Shown one piece after another: positions 14,101 through 26,744 of a stretch of DNA of 64,000 nucleotides. Made by a program: the position numbers and the translations under genes. Below the pieces are notes generated by a model. It saw only the letters and a program-made list of their open reading frames with translations, had not been told where the DNA came from and made no database searches. How positions within the stretch are numbered: the first letter of the stretch is position 1; each line of letters opens with the position of its first letter. This DNA comes from Trametes villosa (lineage: Eukaryota > Basidiomycota > Agaricomycetes > Polyporales > Polyporaceae): NCBI GenBank assembly GCA_002964805.2, contig PUDQ02000056.1:62001-126000 (forward strand). The letters run 5' to 3'.

Positions 14101-17100
14101 AAGGTGGACCGCATCTTGTCAATGAGGGTGATGAGCCGCAAGGCGCGGAGAGCCTTCAAGGAGCGTGTGAGTCGGCTAAGACCACCGATGAAGATGAGGC
14201 CAGTGGTAGCGTTGATGAGGATGCCGACGAGGATGAAGAAGTCGAGGACGTTCCAGATGCTGCGGATGTATGCGTTGGGCGTGAACAGGAAACCGTCAGC
14301 GACAATCTTGATGATGAATTCGAGGAGCAGGACGAGGGCAAACGAGCCCTCGGCGATGTCGAACCAGGTCCCGCGGATCTGACCATTCTCGGCGTAGAAG
14401 TTGCGGCGGTATACGGGCGTGGCGATGCTCTCAACCACGATGCCTCCAATGACGGTCAGGAGGAGCAACAGCTGGAAGATGGGGTGGGCGATGGGTGAGT
14501 GAGGCGTTCCGAAGATTCGGTCTCCTCCTGCCGGGGCTACGAGCTTCTGGCACCCCTTCCGTATCCAGTTCTTCTGTGAGAAGATCCAGAACGTCTTGTC
14601 GTAACTCGGGTGGTCGCGGATGAAATCGGCCTTCTGCGCCCGGCGCTCGTACAACGCATCATTGAGTTCTTCTACGTCGACCGCATCGTTGTTCAAGGCA
14701 GCCAGCACCTCACTGGAAGGAGGGTCAGCGCATGCTGCATACATCGGTTCACTCGATACTCACAGATGCCTCTCGGTTTCCTCGTCTACCGGATCCGCGG
14801 TAGCGACCGAGTCCCGACGAGTGTTGCGGAGAGTAGTGAGCGGTACGTCTCCTGCGGTGATCTCGCCAGCGAAGAGACTCTGCAGGCGCCTCAAGGTAGA
14901 CTTCGCTCCGTACTGCCGTTGGGAACCGCCACGCCGCGTCTTCGTGTCCTACAAACAAGGTTTAGTATCCCAGACGTGGAAATGGGTCAAAAAATCACGC
15001 ATACAACGAAGGAATTCTCTCTCTTCGGCATGCCGTAGTCCTGCACGAGCGCCTTCTGCATTGGCAGCACCAAGTTCGACGGCAGCTCGACCTCGATGGC
15101 CTTCGGTTGGGCCTTGAACCAGCGGTAGGGGTTCAGCTTGCGGACCCACGTAGATCGGACTTGCTGCGGACGATGCGACGCCCAGTAGTGGGATGCCTGT
15201 CGACTGCGCTTCGACTCCTCGGCGACGTCGAAGTTCTCGTTGATGACGGCAATGAACATCTGCAGCACGATGTCTGCAATGACTTTAGTATGACGTCGAC
15301 GGACATTGCGGACATTACGCGAGACTTACAGTTCGCGAAAAACATCCACCCCGATACGAAGAGCACCACGATAGCAGACTGACGGAGGGGCACCTCCGGT
15401 TCGGCGGCCTTGTAGAGTACGTCGGTCCAGTTTTCCGATGAGAACACTTGGTAGATGGCGAGGAACGAGTTGTACAGCGTCCCGAAGTCGATCAGGTCCC
15501 CCGACTTCACGTCGCCTCCGACCAATTGAACCGCGAACAGCGCGGCGAGCAGGTTGATCTCGATGAGGAACAGAGACATGTTCGCTAGACCGTACATGTT
15601 TCCGAACACCGCGAGCTGTACAGACCAAGTGGTCAGCCGTGATCCCGCATAACTGGCAGGTAGCGACGTACCAGCAAAGGCTTCATCCTCGGGATCTCCA
15701 AAATGACACGGTAGAACCGCATCAGCTGGAAGATAGTGAGCCAAGGGTAGACCTTAGAGCGATGGATAGCCGGGATCTGAATGATGCTTGACGCAATCGC
15801 GAGGAACAGGTCCAGGACGTTCTGCCCGCGATAGAAGAACTTCCGCCAATCGGGCAGGTATGCGAGCACCCGGATGACGATCTCGACGTCGAACGTGAGC
15901 GTGAGCGCGAGCTCGCCCTTGTCAAGGATCTCAGCGTGCATGGGCGATATGTCAACAGTGCGAGTAGCCTGCAGGACGAGGGACGCCAGAGCAAAGAAGA
16001 CCCAGCACCAGCGGATGCTCTCGTACACTTCCCGGATCCGATTGCGACCAGCGACGCGTCTGCCGTCGACCATCGACCATCCTTCCTCGTTCTCCTCGAC
16101 CACGGCAGCAAGGCTATAGCATGGTGAGTACAAGAAAACCACACAGGGGAAGCGCGGACTTACGGCGCGGCTCCGAATGCACTCTTCTGGGTGTCTGATC
16201 GAATCGCTGAAAAGGTGTTGGTGATCACCGCGACGAATAGGTTGATGAGCCAGAAGTTGAGGACGATGATGCAGACGATATAGAAGAAGCATGACACGAA
16301 GAACTCGGCGTCCATCATCTGGTACATCAGACCTGACCACTAAAATGAAGCGTTAGACACAATGCAGCGAGTAAACCTGACTATATGCGCACCCCGTTCG
16401 CTGAAGAGACGATGACAACCTGGAGCGCAGCGTAGTAGATCACGTCGAAGCTCTCCAAGTCTGAATTCGGGTTGTCGTCATTCTCCTATAGACGACTCGC
16501 TGAGTGAGTTGGAGTTGGCACTACGCGCCTTCTTACATACCTTGCATACTTGTCCGAGGGGACAGATGAATCCTTTGGACGCCATGTTCTTGCCTTCTGC
16601 ATTGAGGTACCCCATCGTTTGCAGTGTTGTTGCATTGATGTACCCGCCGCAATTCTGCTCGAGCGCGATCTCATCTTCACCCAGTGTCGGAAGGAGGTGG
16701 CAAGTGCGGCGAAAAGACCCCTTGAATGATTGAATGCCCACAATGCTGTGACGACGGAGTGTCAGGATTACGAGTTCGTAGAACGCGAAGCACGACTCAC
16801 GAGAAAAGAATCATGGCAAAAAGCACGAAATAAGAGACGCTTGCGAGAAGTGGCCGTGCTGTCTTCAAGGAGCGCATGATGGTCTACGCAAAGAATTTAG
16901 GCCAAGCAAATATACGTGAGCGCGAGATGTGCTCACCGTGGTACCGGAAGTGATAGCGAGTAACCGAGCAGTCCGCAGGACGCTCATAGCTCGAAACAGG
17001 CCGATGTGATACTGGTTGCGCTCTACGCCAGAAGATGCCAAGATGACGGTTATCCAGAAGCTCATAATAGCAATAAAGTCGATCCGCGTCCAACTATGTC

Positions 17101-18756
17101 GAAGATAAGGTAGGTTGCGGTGCGTCTGGCCCCTGGCATCCTGTACACTGAGGCGGAAGGGTAGCGAGAGCGTGTCGCCAGGGTTGTCAGAACGCAGCGC
17201 CTTGGAGAGGAACGTAGGCTCAGAAGGGTTTCGTATGTGTGCATGCACGTGCTGTGCCCCGGACAGTGCTTTCTCCACCATCGGAGGCTTCGACTGCGTA
17301 GTATCGGAACGCTGCCTCGAGGGGGTGCTCTTGCTACCAGGAGTTGATGCTGCGGGTTGCGGTGTTGATAACGAGTGGTGCGCTAGGGTAAACGGGCGAG
17401 CGAGGTTCTTGCGGAACTGCTTGAGACGTTGTGTCACAGAGAGGCCGCGGTGGAGCTGAGACTGATTGCCCGTGACGGATGGTGTGCGGGCAAGATTGAA
17501 GCTGGCCTCAGCAGCCGTGTTTGGAGGGCGTGTGAGGTTCGGGTATGTTTCGAAGGGAGACTGAAAGAGAGTGGAGACAGGAACTTCCGGGTCGAGCAGA
17601 AATCCAGATACACATATTCGAGCAAAGGCCTCCAGACTTGATCCTAGTGAGTTAGAGTAGACGAAGAGATCATGCCACTCACGTAAATAGGCAAAACAGT
17701 CCGAACAGCACGTAGTCCTCCCATGCGTGAAAGTATCCAACGACTGGCGGCGGCCGAGCATCATCTGGCCAGTCCTCAGGCAAGGCGTGAGGGCGGGATG
17801 CCTGTATTGTGAGGACAAGACCATTGACGATGATGAGTAGCAGAATGATGGGCTCGGTCCATCTATGGGGGTGTCAGTATTTCCTTGGAGATTATGGGCA
17901 CGACTTACGGATATGTAAGGAACTTGTACAATGCGAGTCGCAATTTGCTATGTGGGCCGAGACATCCCAGTGTCCGCCCTCGAATGGGTAGCGTCTTGGT
18001 CAAGTCGGGAAGCGCCTCGTCCCCGTCCGGCACCTCGTCTTCGTCGTCATCCCTCTTCTCCTCGTGCTCGTCCATGTCTTGCAGCCGAACATGTTCATCC
18101 AAGCCAAGTCCTCCGAAGTTCACGACGCGTAACGACGCGCGCCGGAGATTTCGAGAGACGTTCATGAGCGTCGTCCCCGTCTTCTTCAGCGGTGTTGCTG
18201 CGTAACGCACAGTTCTCCTCTTTGCTCGAGGCGACGCACCGGACCGTTCCGCATCCACGCTGTCGCCTGCCTCCCACTCTGTCCCTGCGCCCTGACGCGA
18301 CATGTTCGCGGTCAGGTGCGCTTCATCGTCATCCCGCGTACTGTCCGTTGTGTCTCCCGACTCCCGGAAATGAGAAGAAATGAGCGAAGCGGAAGACTGG
18401 CCGGGTTGCGACGCGGAGTAGACGGGGTGCGTCTCCTGGCGGTACATGTCACCAGTGCGGTACGAGTAGTCGCGAAAAGGCGGCTCTTCATCCGTGGGGG
18501 AGAAGGGGTCTTCGTTTGAGTTCCACGTCGCATTCCCTGAACGCGACGGGCCCGCTTGGTCTGAGGGCGGCAGATTGAAACGTAGGGGATCCTGAACAGA
18601 GTTGGCTCCTCCCCAGCTAGTCCGTCGCCGAGCGATACTTTCAGAAGAGAGAGGTGTTGCTGGGCGAGAGCTGCCAAGTCCTGCGGGCGTCCCAGACAAG
18701 TCCACAGCAGAGGAGGAGGAAGAGTTGCGCGACAAATCAGACTGGCTTGCCTCCAT
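11135..18756 (-). CDS. CCH1: Cch1 voltage-gated calcium channel alpha-1 subunit
   Basis: Plasma-membrane calcium channel of the high-affinity uptake system, which in fungi works with Mid1. Start at 18756 ([16 protein letters not shown]); stop at 11135-11137 after EAAQEDKE. The N-terminal 260 residues are Ser/acidic-rich and cytosolic. Four six-helix repeats follow. Repeat I (about 17900-16200) has pore SSANGWSG; repeat II (about 16080-15240) pore SSENWTDV; repeat III (about 14500-13650) pore SLEGWVDV; repeat IV (about 13400-12380) pore TTGEGWNEY. Positive S4 segments such as [18 protein letters not shown] are clear. A long Ser/Pro-rich loop interrupts repeat I. After repeat IV comes an EF-hand-like segment ([15 protein letters not shown]) and a long cytosolic tail. 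More than 20 short introns; about 2000 residues, as expected for the family. Confidence 0.92.
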
Positions 18757-19149
18757 GAGAGGTCTTCAGAAGAGCGCGCTGTGCATGACGGCGGCGATGG
18801 GTCGTTGGGCGTTGTCGCTAACGTTCCCGGCGACCTGTACAACACCCCCGCGACATTTACAAACTCCGACAATCTGTGATTGATTTCTCTGAGGCTATCT
18901 CTCGGCGCAAGCCGCACACGACCGGCTCGGCATTTCGGCTGCACCGGTACGTTTAAATCTCCTACCTAATCTTGCCTGACATCAATGATCGACCTGCTAA
19001 ATATTATGGGCGCTAATTCATCGGCTCCTCGAGCCTCGAGGTTCCTCCAAGGTTCCTCGCAAGTACTTTGCTCTCTTACCCTCACTCTCCGGCCAAATCT
19101 TCTCTGTATTCTTAACACCTAGAACAGTATCTATATACGAAGAAACGGC
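18757..19149. promoter_or_regulatory. shared divergent promoter of CCH1 and transporter copy 1
   Basis: CCH1 starts leftward at 18756 and the transporter starts rightward at 19150, leaving 393 bp for both promoters. No specific operator was recognised. A CTCGAGCCTCGAGG repeat lies near 19027. Confidence 0.4.
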
Positions 19150-21132
19150 ATGCCCACCGTACGAACACCTTACGACGCCGCGACGCCCGAGCGGAGGAGC
19201 TTCGAGGCAGCAATTCCGTTATCGCCGCTTGTTTCATACCTCCCCGCTCCAACCAGCCCCGTCCGCCATGTAAAGAGGTCACATTGGTCTGGGAGTTTGC
19301 GCGGATATTTACGTGCAGTACGCGAGGTTGCTGAGAGTAATCTGGGCATGCTACTCGTAGCATCATCGCAGCTGTTCTTCTCCCTCATGAACGTATGGGT
19401 GAAGAAGTTGAATAGCTTAGACCCTCCCGTCCCCGCGTTCGAGGTGAGCCTTCCTATAACCTGTTTCTGTTCTATAGCATGCTTACGAAGGCGCATGCAG
19501 CTCATCTTCGTGCGCATGGTGAGTGCCTACAAGTCATTTCAGTCCTACCCCCGCCTACCCTAGGTCATACGACATGAGCTATGTCCCTGGCCTATCCTCT
19601 CGCTGGATTAGTGACCCTACGCCCTCGCACGTGTGGCTCACCGCGTATCTGCAGGCTATAACATGGGTATGCTGCATATCGTATATGTGAGAACTCAACT
19701 TCATTCTCTCAACCCCTCACTGACGCCTTAGACATGGAGGTTCATCGCGAAAGTCCCCGATCCCATCCTAGGACCGAAAGGAGTGCGCCTTTTGCTCGTA
19801 GCGCGCGGTTTCTTTGGGTACGCCCCTTCTTTGACCGCATATATCCAGTAACCCAACCCCAAATGGCAGATTCTTCGGCCTTTTCGGAGTGTACTACTCG
19901 CTGCAGTACCTGTCATTGTCGGACGCGACGGTGCTAACTTTCCTCGCCCCCATGTGTACGGCAGTGGCAGGCGCCGTGCTCCTACACGAAAAACTATCTT
20001 GGCGCGAGGCCCTTGCAGGACGTGAGTACATGCTTTGATTTATACTCTGCGTCACCTATCTCACCACTGTGCGATAGTCGCGAGCCTGCTCGGGGTCGTC
20101 CTGATAGCTCGTCCGGCGTTCCTATTCGGGCAGCGGAATCATGGAATGCCCTCGGCGGACGGCGTGACACCCGCGCAACGCGTGGGTGCGGTAGGGTTCG
20201 TACAACCACAAATCCTCGGTGCGCTGCCCTCGCTAACCTAGCACATACCCAACAGAGTAGCTCTCCTTGGCGTCTTGGGAGCTACCGGAGCTTGTGAGTT
20301 ATATGGCCTGAACCACTGACGACGCCGAAAAGGCTGAGACATATCTCCTCAGATACTAGCATTCGCGCCGTCGGCAAACGCGCCCATCCGTTGCACAATC
20401 TGGTCTCTTTCTCGTCGCAATGTGTCATTGTTGCGACCGTAGCGTAAGCCAGGAGGCAGTCGTTAGTAGACCTACTCACTAACTCATGTCCCCAGAATGA
20501 TCGTCATGCGAACGCCAATCGTGATACCCATGAGATGGGATTGGCTCGTGATGCTCTTGCTCATTGGCCTGTTTGGATTCACAGCGCAGGTAATGCTCTT
20601 CCCATAAGGGCGCGTTGCGTTCACACTGATAGATCATGTTTGGAAGGTTCTCCTCACGATGGGGTTACAGCGCGAGACTGCAGGAAGGGGGACTATGGCC
20701 GTCTACGTCCAAGTGAGTGTCGCCCACGATAATTTGTTCGCCGATGCTGAAGAATGGGATAGATCATATTCGCCACGATCTTCGAGCGTGCATTCTTTCA
20801 CACTTCGCCGTCCCTGTTGTCTCTATTTGGGACACTCATCATCCTCACTTCTGCTGTCTATGTCGCCGTGAGTCACTTATCTCTGCTTCAGCTTGCCCAA
20901 CTCACGCAGCGCTGTTTTCTTCCAGCTCATCAAGGCGAAGACACAAAACAACGCCGATGCTGGCGATACCAATTCGTTCGACGACCCCTCGGTCGAGGAA
21001 GGTCTGCTAGCGCACGCCGAAGGGGCGCCGTTACAAGAAGAAAAAGACACAGAGCTCGCATCTATCGTCGTTCGCTCGGAGGACCCGGACGCTTCCAGCG
21101 AAGACCATACAACGAGCATCGCGAAAACTTGA
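19150..21132 (+). CDS. EamA/DMT-type membrane transporter (SLC35G-like), copy 1
   Basis: Drug/metabolite-transporter-fold protein with about ten helices; substrate unknown. Exons in order: N-terminal cytosolic part MPTVRTPYDAATPERRSFEA; helix 1 NLGMLLVASSQLFFSLMNVW; LIFVRM; WRFIAKVPDPILGPKGVRLL; FFGVYYSLQYLSLSDATVLT followed by FLAPMCTAVAGAVLLHEKLS; LLGVVLIARPAFLFG; IRAVGKRAHPLHNL; IPMRWDWLVMLLLIGLFGFT; MGLQRETAGRGTMAVYVQ; IIFATIFERAFFHTSPSLLS and SLFGTLIILTSAVYV. The tail after the last helix is acidic (VEEGLLAHAEGAPLQEE). Paralogue of the gene at 44910-46720. Some exons between LIFVRM and WRFIAK are not well resolved. Confidence 0.82.
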
Positions 21133-21637
21133 CGTACTACATCGCGAAGCGACAGAACGATCTATCGAAGATGCATCATCTGAATTGTGCTATGTCTACT
21201 AGACTTTCTGTGGTCGAATACACCGGGCCTCCTTTCTTTTCCCCCGACGGCTAAGCCACCTCAGTCGCCGACCTCGAGGTTCACCTTGGGAATACAGTTG
21301 GCCTTCATGCGCTCAAGGGTCTACGAGAATATAAAGGAGCGCTATTAGTATGATTCCGCAGGCGCTACGAGAGTAATTACTACGAGTAAGCTACAACGTG
21401 AATCAGTAGTACAGTATTAAGCTTATTCCGTTTGTGGCGGAAGGCTGCGCACCGGCGTCTAATTACAGCGTCCGTACTGGGAAGCACGAAGCGTTCGCTG
21501 TTGTTCACGACGACCACGACTCCTACAACCCTCTCTGCTCGATATCTATAGTCTAGGAGACTTTCCGTGACAGAATCTCGTCTTTCTCCTCCTTTCATCT
21601 CGCTACTCTCGCAATCTAGGACCCACCAGGTCCAGTG
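21133..21637. other. intergenic stretch; transporter 3' flank and epsin promoter
   Basis: No complete gene. A minus-strand 3'-exon-like peptide (TLERMKANCIPKVNLEVGD, stop at 21261) follows a good acceptor near 21321, but no upstream exon was found. Confidence 0.4.
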
Positions 21638-23468
21638 ATGTCCGGCATGCAGCACCTCGGCAAGGGCATCGTCCGCGCAGCCAAAAATTACACCAAGGGC
21701 TACTCGGATGTCCAATCCAAGGTCCGGGATGCGACCTCGAACGACCCCTGGGGCCCGTCGGGCACGCAGATGAACGAGCTCGCGCAGTTGTCCTACAACC
21801 AGTGAGTGCCCGCCCTCCGCAGTCGCACGCCCCCGGCGGGCCTCATCACCGGGCAGGGACAACTTCGTCGAGATCATGGAGATGCTGGACAAGCGGCTGA
21901 ACGACAAGGGCAAGAACTGGCGGCACGTCTTCAAGGTGCGTCCCTGCGGGAGCGTGCCCGCGCGCAGCTGGCTCATCGCGCGCACAGTCACTCACCGTGC
22001 TCGACTACCTGCTACACGCGGGCTCCGAGAACGTTGTGGTGTACTTCCGGGACAACCTGTACGTCATCAAGACCCTCAAGGAGTTCCAGTACGTCGACGA
22101 GGAGGGCAAGGACCAGGGCGCGAACGTCCGCCAGAAGGCGAAGGATATCACGAATCTCCTCCAGGACGAGTCACGGCTGCGCCATGAGCGGCGGGACCGG
22201 GCGATGATGCGGGATAGGATGGTCCGAGGAAGAACGGAAGGTGGGGATGATGATGGCGAGAACGCGCAGAGGCGGTCGCAGAGCCTTCCATCGCGAAGAC
22301 GGAACGGTGGGAACCGTGAAGACGACGAGCTGCGGAAGGCGCTTGAGGAGAGCAAGCGGACTGCAGCGGAAGAGCAGGCGCGGGCAAGGCTCACGGCCGA
22401 GGAGCGCGATCTGCAGCAGGCGATCAAGCTCAGCGAGGAAGAGGAGGCCCGTCGGGCACAAGCTGTCCAGGATGCCAACCAGTCAGGGTTGTTCGACGAC
22501 GCCCAGCAGCAGTGAGTCCATCCGCTTTTCCGTGGAAGGGCTGTACCGATTCCCGGCTGTAGACAGCAAGCCAGCACAAATCCCTTCCCGCTTGTCGATA
22601 CCTCTTTCCAGAACCAATCCCAGTTCATGCAGCCGCAGTTCACCCAGATCCAACCTCAGTTCACCTCATTCAACCCCTACCAGCAGCAGGCTCAACAGGA
22701 GGCCATGCAGGTACGCAGCGCCACCACAGCCCTCCGCCCCATATAGCTGACTTGCAGCCAGGCTGAGTACCTGCGGCAGCAGCAGGAGTGGCAGATGCAG
22801 CAGCAACAACTCCAGGCAGCGCAGCAACAGCAACTTCAGCAGGAGGAATGGATGAGGCAGCAGCAGCTCCTCCAAATGCAGCAACAACAGCAACAGCAGC
22901 AACAGCAACAGTTCCTGATGCCCCAGCAACCACTCATGCCACAAGCGACTGGCTTCGGGTGCGTATAATGTGCGCGAGTCGTCACGGGCGAGACTCGCTG
23001 ACATGGTCATAGGTCGAACAACCCCTTCGCGCCTGCGATGTCGCTATCTACCTCCAACCTTGCTTCCACGAACGGGCCTCAGGCCGCGAGTCCTGTCTCG
23101 TTCAATCTCCAGGGCACGTACGGCCAACAGCCGCAAGTCTCGCAGTCTCCACCACCCGTGTCCCAGTCCGCACCCCCTGGACGGCAGAACACCATGCCGG
23201 CCGTCAAGACGCGCGCAGACGAGGAGAACGCGAAGCTCGCCAGCCTCTTCGCGAACCGCGAAGACGGCATCGACACGTTCGGAAACTTCGGTGCCCTTAG
23301 GTGCGCTACTTTCTCAGATCGCCACGCGCGTAGGTGTACTGATTGCGGTACAGGTATGGGCAGCAGGCGGGCAAGTACATGGGCCAGCAGCCGACCGGAC
23401 ACAACCCGTTCGCGCATCAGCAGCAACAGCAGCAGCAGAACGGCGATCAGCCATTCTTCTCGATCTAG
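21638..23468 (+). CDS. epsin (ENTH domain, two UIMs, NPF motifs)
   Basis: Clathrin adaptor that binds PI(4,5)P2 and ubiquitinated cargo during endocytosis. ENTH domain at residues about 10-145: VQSKVRDATSNDPWGPSGTQ, MNELAQLSYNQ, SLTVLDYLLHAGSENVVVYF and ANVRQKAKDITNLLQDESRL. Two ubiquitin-interacting motifs follow: DDELRKALEESKRTAAE and ERDLQQAIKLSEEEEA. The C-terminal part is Gln-rich with two NPF motifs (SNNPFAPAM, GHNPFAHQ), which bind EH-domain proteins, and ends near DQPFFSI. Five or more introns. Start at 21638 is the first ATG before the ENTH fold. Equivalent to yeast Ent1/Ent2. Confidence 0.93.
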
Positions 23469-23921
23469 TGGACTCTTCGTGCCGCGTTCCAGCGTTCTCC
23501 GTTGCTCCCGTCCGCGCGCCCTCCTTCCATACTTTCCTATTGCTAGCGACCAGCTATACCCTTGCCCTACGTCTCCTGGTATCTGCTTCCCCCTATGCGC
23601 AAGGATAAACCGTGATGGTGCCAAGAGGATTGTACCGTTGACATTAATTGTGTAGTTTTTGTTTCCTGCCTATTGAATTTACTTCCCCTTGGGAGAAGAC
23701 CTGGCACGGCGTCCGTATCATACCTCTTGGCGCTTAGGCGTGTGTCCTCCGCGCACTCGCGCCAGGCCTTGCCGCGAGATCGAGTTTAACGTCGACCACA
23801 GCCATTCTCAAGATTTTCCTCGGCTCTTCAGTCTCAACAGCTCAAACCAGAGTACTGCCTTGGTATCATTTACTTTTCCCTTTTCTTTTACCTCCTCACT
23901 GATGCCCTTCCTGACGCCAAT
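23469..23921. other. intergenic stretch, epsin 3' flank and next promoter
   Basis: Pyrimidine-rich just before the start at 23922 (TTTCCCTTTTCTTTTACCTC), common in fungal promoters. No gene seen. Confidence 0.4.
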
Positions 23922-26027
23922 ATGGCTTCCCAGGTAGCCTCTACACCCCGCTATATCCCAGGGGGTCATCCCCAGCGGCCGCAGGCGGATGTGACAGCTG
24001 AGATGGTATTCAAAGGCGACTCTCCTGAAGAAATACGTCGCGATATCGCGCTCCTTAGCGCCATCACCTCTCAGTACCAGGACGGGCCATCCACACCCTC
24101 CGTTCCCGCAGATTCGTCCTCGATCGAACGGGGTACGTTCGCTTTCTTCGGCCATATCTCTACCCTTCTCGCCACTGGCAGCCACGGCGACACCACCGCT
24201 GCCGCCGACAATGCAGTTACCGGACAGATCGAGCCCGATGGGCACGTCTCTATCATTTGTGCTCGCGACGAGAGGACCAGCGGGGCGGCGGGTAGCTCGA
24301 CCCACACGCAGCCTGGAATCGGCAGGATCGCCATCGACATCCCGAAGGCGCGTGACATGGTGCATAATTGGCGCACCGCGACTGCGAACGAGTAGGTCTA
24401 TCCTGCGAACTGTAAAGAGTAGCACACGGATCTAACAGCTTTTCAGGGAGGCTGTCTTCGAAGAGCATTTGCGCGACATCGGCTCCATCGTGGCCTACAT
24501 CCTCAGTGTGCCCCCTGAAGAACGACATAGCCACAAGATGATACGATGGTTCGCATCGCTCGACTGTTTCCTCGTGCGTCGCGCACACTGGAAACTTGCT
24601 GCTCGCGTCGACATGCTGGATCGGAAGAAGCTGTGGAGGGATCACCCGCTGAAGCTCATGCGTGACTGGTGCACCCGGGCTCCCCCAGGCTCGGGGGCGA
24701 GCCTGAGCGTCACCTTCACTTCAGTGTTGTTGCCGGAGTACGCTCTATCCGGGGTGCTTGGGGTACATGGTCTTTCCCCCTCCGATCCCGCCGCCCCTCG
24801 AATATACCCCCTCACCGTCGGAAACCTCACGAAGTGGTTGGATGTCTTGGATACTCTACTTCAAAACGTCAAGGAGCCCCTCTTGGGTAAGGGTTCCCTA
24901 GGTGACAGGACAGAGCCAAGCCCGAGAGAAGTCGGGCAGATCGCCTCGAATTTGGTGAAGCTCGACGTTCTACTGCAGACGTCGGACCTGTTCGCACAGC
25001 TCGACAGGCTTGATGTTGACGCATGTCTCGGTCGCCCTGGTACAGCACCAGACCAAGATGGTGAGGCCTCTACTTCAACTTGATGTCAGCGAATGCTGCC
25101 GCTCACAGAATATCGGATAGGAGAGATGCAGGATAACGACGACGAAGGTGGGCACGCATACATCCCTGTTTCGCGGAGGTGTGCGCAGTACTGACGGCCA
25201 GATCTAGTATCCCTCGGGCCAGACGACGACAAGGGCAACGCTGCCGGCCTTCGTCAGTTCCTCTTGACCCTCACAGCCGACATCTACCACGTCATAAACA
25301 ATCCCCACATCGCGGTCACCCCCGAAGACATGAGCAATTTTGTCCGCTTGTATGCGCAACAACTGGAGTCTATTCACGCCGAGAATCCCGCCGACGCCAT
25401 CAAGTACCAAGATATTGCTAAGGCCATGCTAGTCAAGACCGGGTATTTCAGCGAGAAGACGATCCCTTCTCCGCAAGATCTGGATGCACTCTCCGCAAGG
25501 CTAAATGGCGGAATCATCGTGCATGCAGAGGCTACCCTGATGGCTCTAGCATTCTCTCGTGTCGATCCGGCGCACGAAGAGGAGTGGATGAAGCGCGAAA
25601 TCCTCGATGCCGTTTATCCAGTGAGTCGTCACCTCCGCCGGAGAACTTCCCCTCACCCGTGATCCAGCTTCAAGGGAACACGATTGTCGCTGTTGGCAGA
25701 AAATGCTGCAGATGTTGCTATATGCTCTCCCAACACCTCGTCGCCGTGCAGCAGCCCCAACCCCGAATCAACTTTCTCCTTCCCGGAACCCATGCGACCA
25801 TCTCTCCCTGGCTGCCGCCGAAGTTCGGCATACCCGTCGCCGTCCTCAAAGACATGAGGGCTTCGCTGTTCTCGATCTTCAACCGTCAAGTTCACGAGAC
25901 AGACAGTCGCTTCTCTTCACACCAATCATCCCGTGCGGAATTTGAAGATAGCATCGGGGTTTCCGCGTCGAGCTGGTTTGAGCTTACGGCGCTTGCAAGA
26001 TGGGCCGGAAAAGGTAGTCCACGATAA
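23922..26027 (+). CDS. OTT_1508-like deaminase-fold protein
   Basis: Four or five exons joined in frame (introns near 24394, 25062, 25147 and 25621) give about 590 residues. The N-terminal 360 residues have no motif I recognise; they include VFEEHLRDIGSIVAYILSVP and a leucine-rich helical segment. The C-terminal 200 residues carry a deaminase-like zinc-site signature: HAEATLMALAFS (HxE) followed about 40 residues later by RKCCRCCYMLSQHL (CxxC). This pairing, with the spacing and the cysteine cluster, is typical of the OTT_1508-like deaminase family, which is expanded in mushroom-forming fungi and whose substrate is not known. Last exon ends WAGKGSPR at 26027. The family call rests on the two motifs; function is not established. 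Confidence 0.7.
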
Positions 26028-26187
26028 GCCCTTGTATGACCTTGCGTTTTGAGTATATCCCTTGCGGCGTTATTACCCACTCTCGCCCGGCGTTACGATC
26101 CCATACTTTGCACCCGCCAGGCTTCCAAAACTTATGCACTTTCTATCAAACCTTTCATTTCTATCTAACTCGTCGTCTGTCCTCATA

Positions 26188-26744
26188 ATGACTGCTCAAC
26201 GCCTCCCAATACTTGACTCGGGCCCGGTCGAGGAGTGATGCCGGTCCTGTCAAGTCCGAGACGTAGTTCCGCAAACCTGCCCTCAAGTGGCGGGTATACT
26301 CGAGGCGAGTCTGTCGTCCTGGCTGTTCGCTACTTTCTCCTCCTTCCATGGATTGCTCGTCTCCTCATCGCCCAGAGCTGTGCTGCTCCTCGGCCACCAT
26401 GCCGAGTCCATGTTGGTGGGCTTGTCCTTCGCACCGCGCTGTCCCGAGTTAGCATACTCCGCGTCGTTGAGAGGGACAGCTGGTGTTTTGCTACCTAGTG
26501 GCATGCCCTACTAACGATGTTCCTTGTAGCCTCGACGTCCTCGAACCTCCCTGGCACTCCCCATCCTCGAGCTCGTTTCCCCCGAGGCCCTATCCCCGAC
26601 CGCCCCTCGGTCAGGTCAAGTCTATATGGTTACACCGTCGGGCCTTTCCCGCTCCTCCCCTCTCAGGATTCCGCTCGCGACTGTCTCGTTGCCGTCGTAT
26701 GCGCGTTCACTTCAGGAATGTTATTCGCCATATGTAGTAGATAG
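26188..26744 (+). CDS. possible small membrane-anchored protein, frame unresolved
   Basis: A likely intron ends at 26530 (branch-like CTACTAAC, acceptor TTGTAG) and joins an exon whose C-terminus is a membrane helix: DCLVAVVCAFTSGMLFAICS, with stop at 26742-26744. Upstream, a frame beginning MAGILEASLSSWLF at 26287 joins this exon in phase if the donor lies at about 26484. An ATG at 26188 could be the real start through another intron, but I could not connect it in frame. No family recognised; may be a non-coding or decayed locus. Confidence 0.3.
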
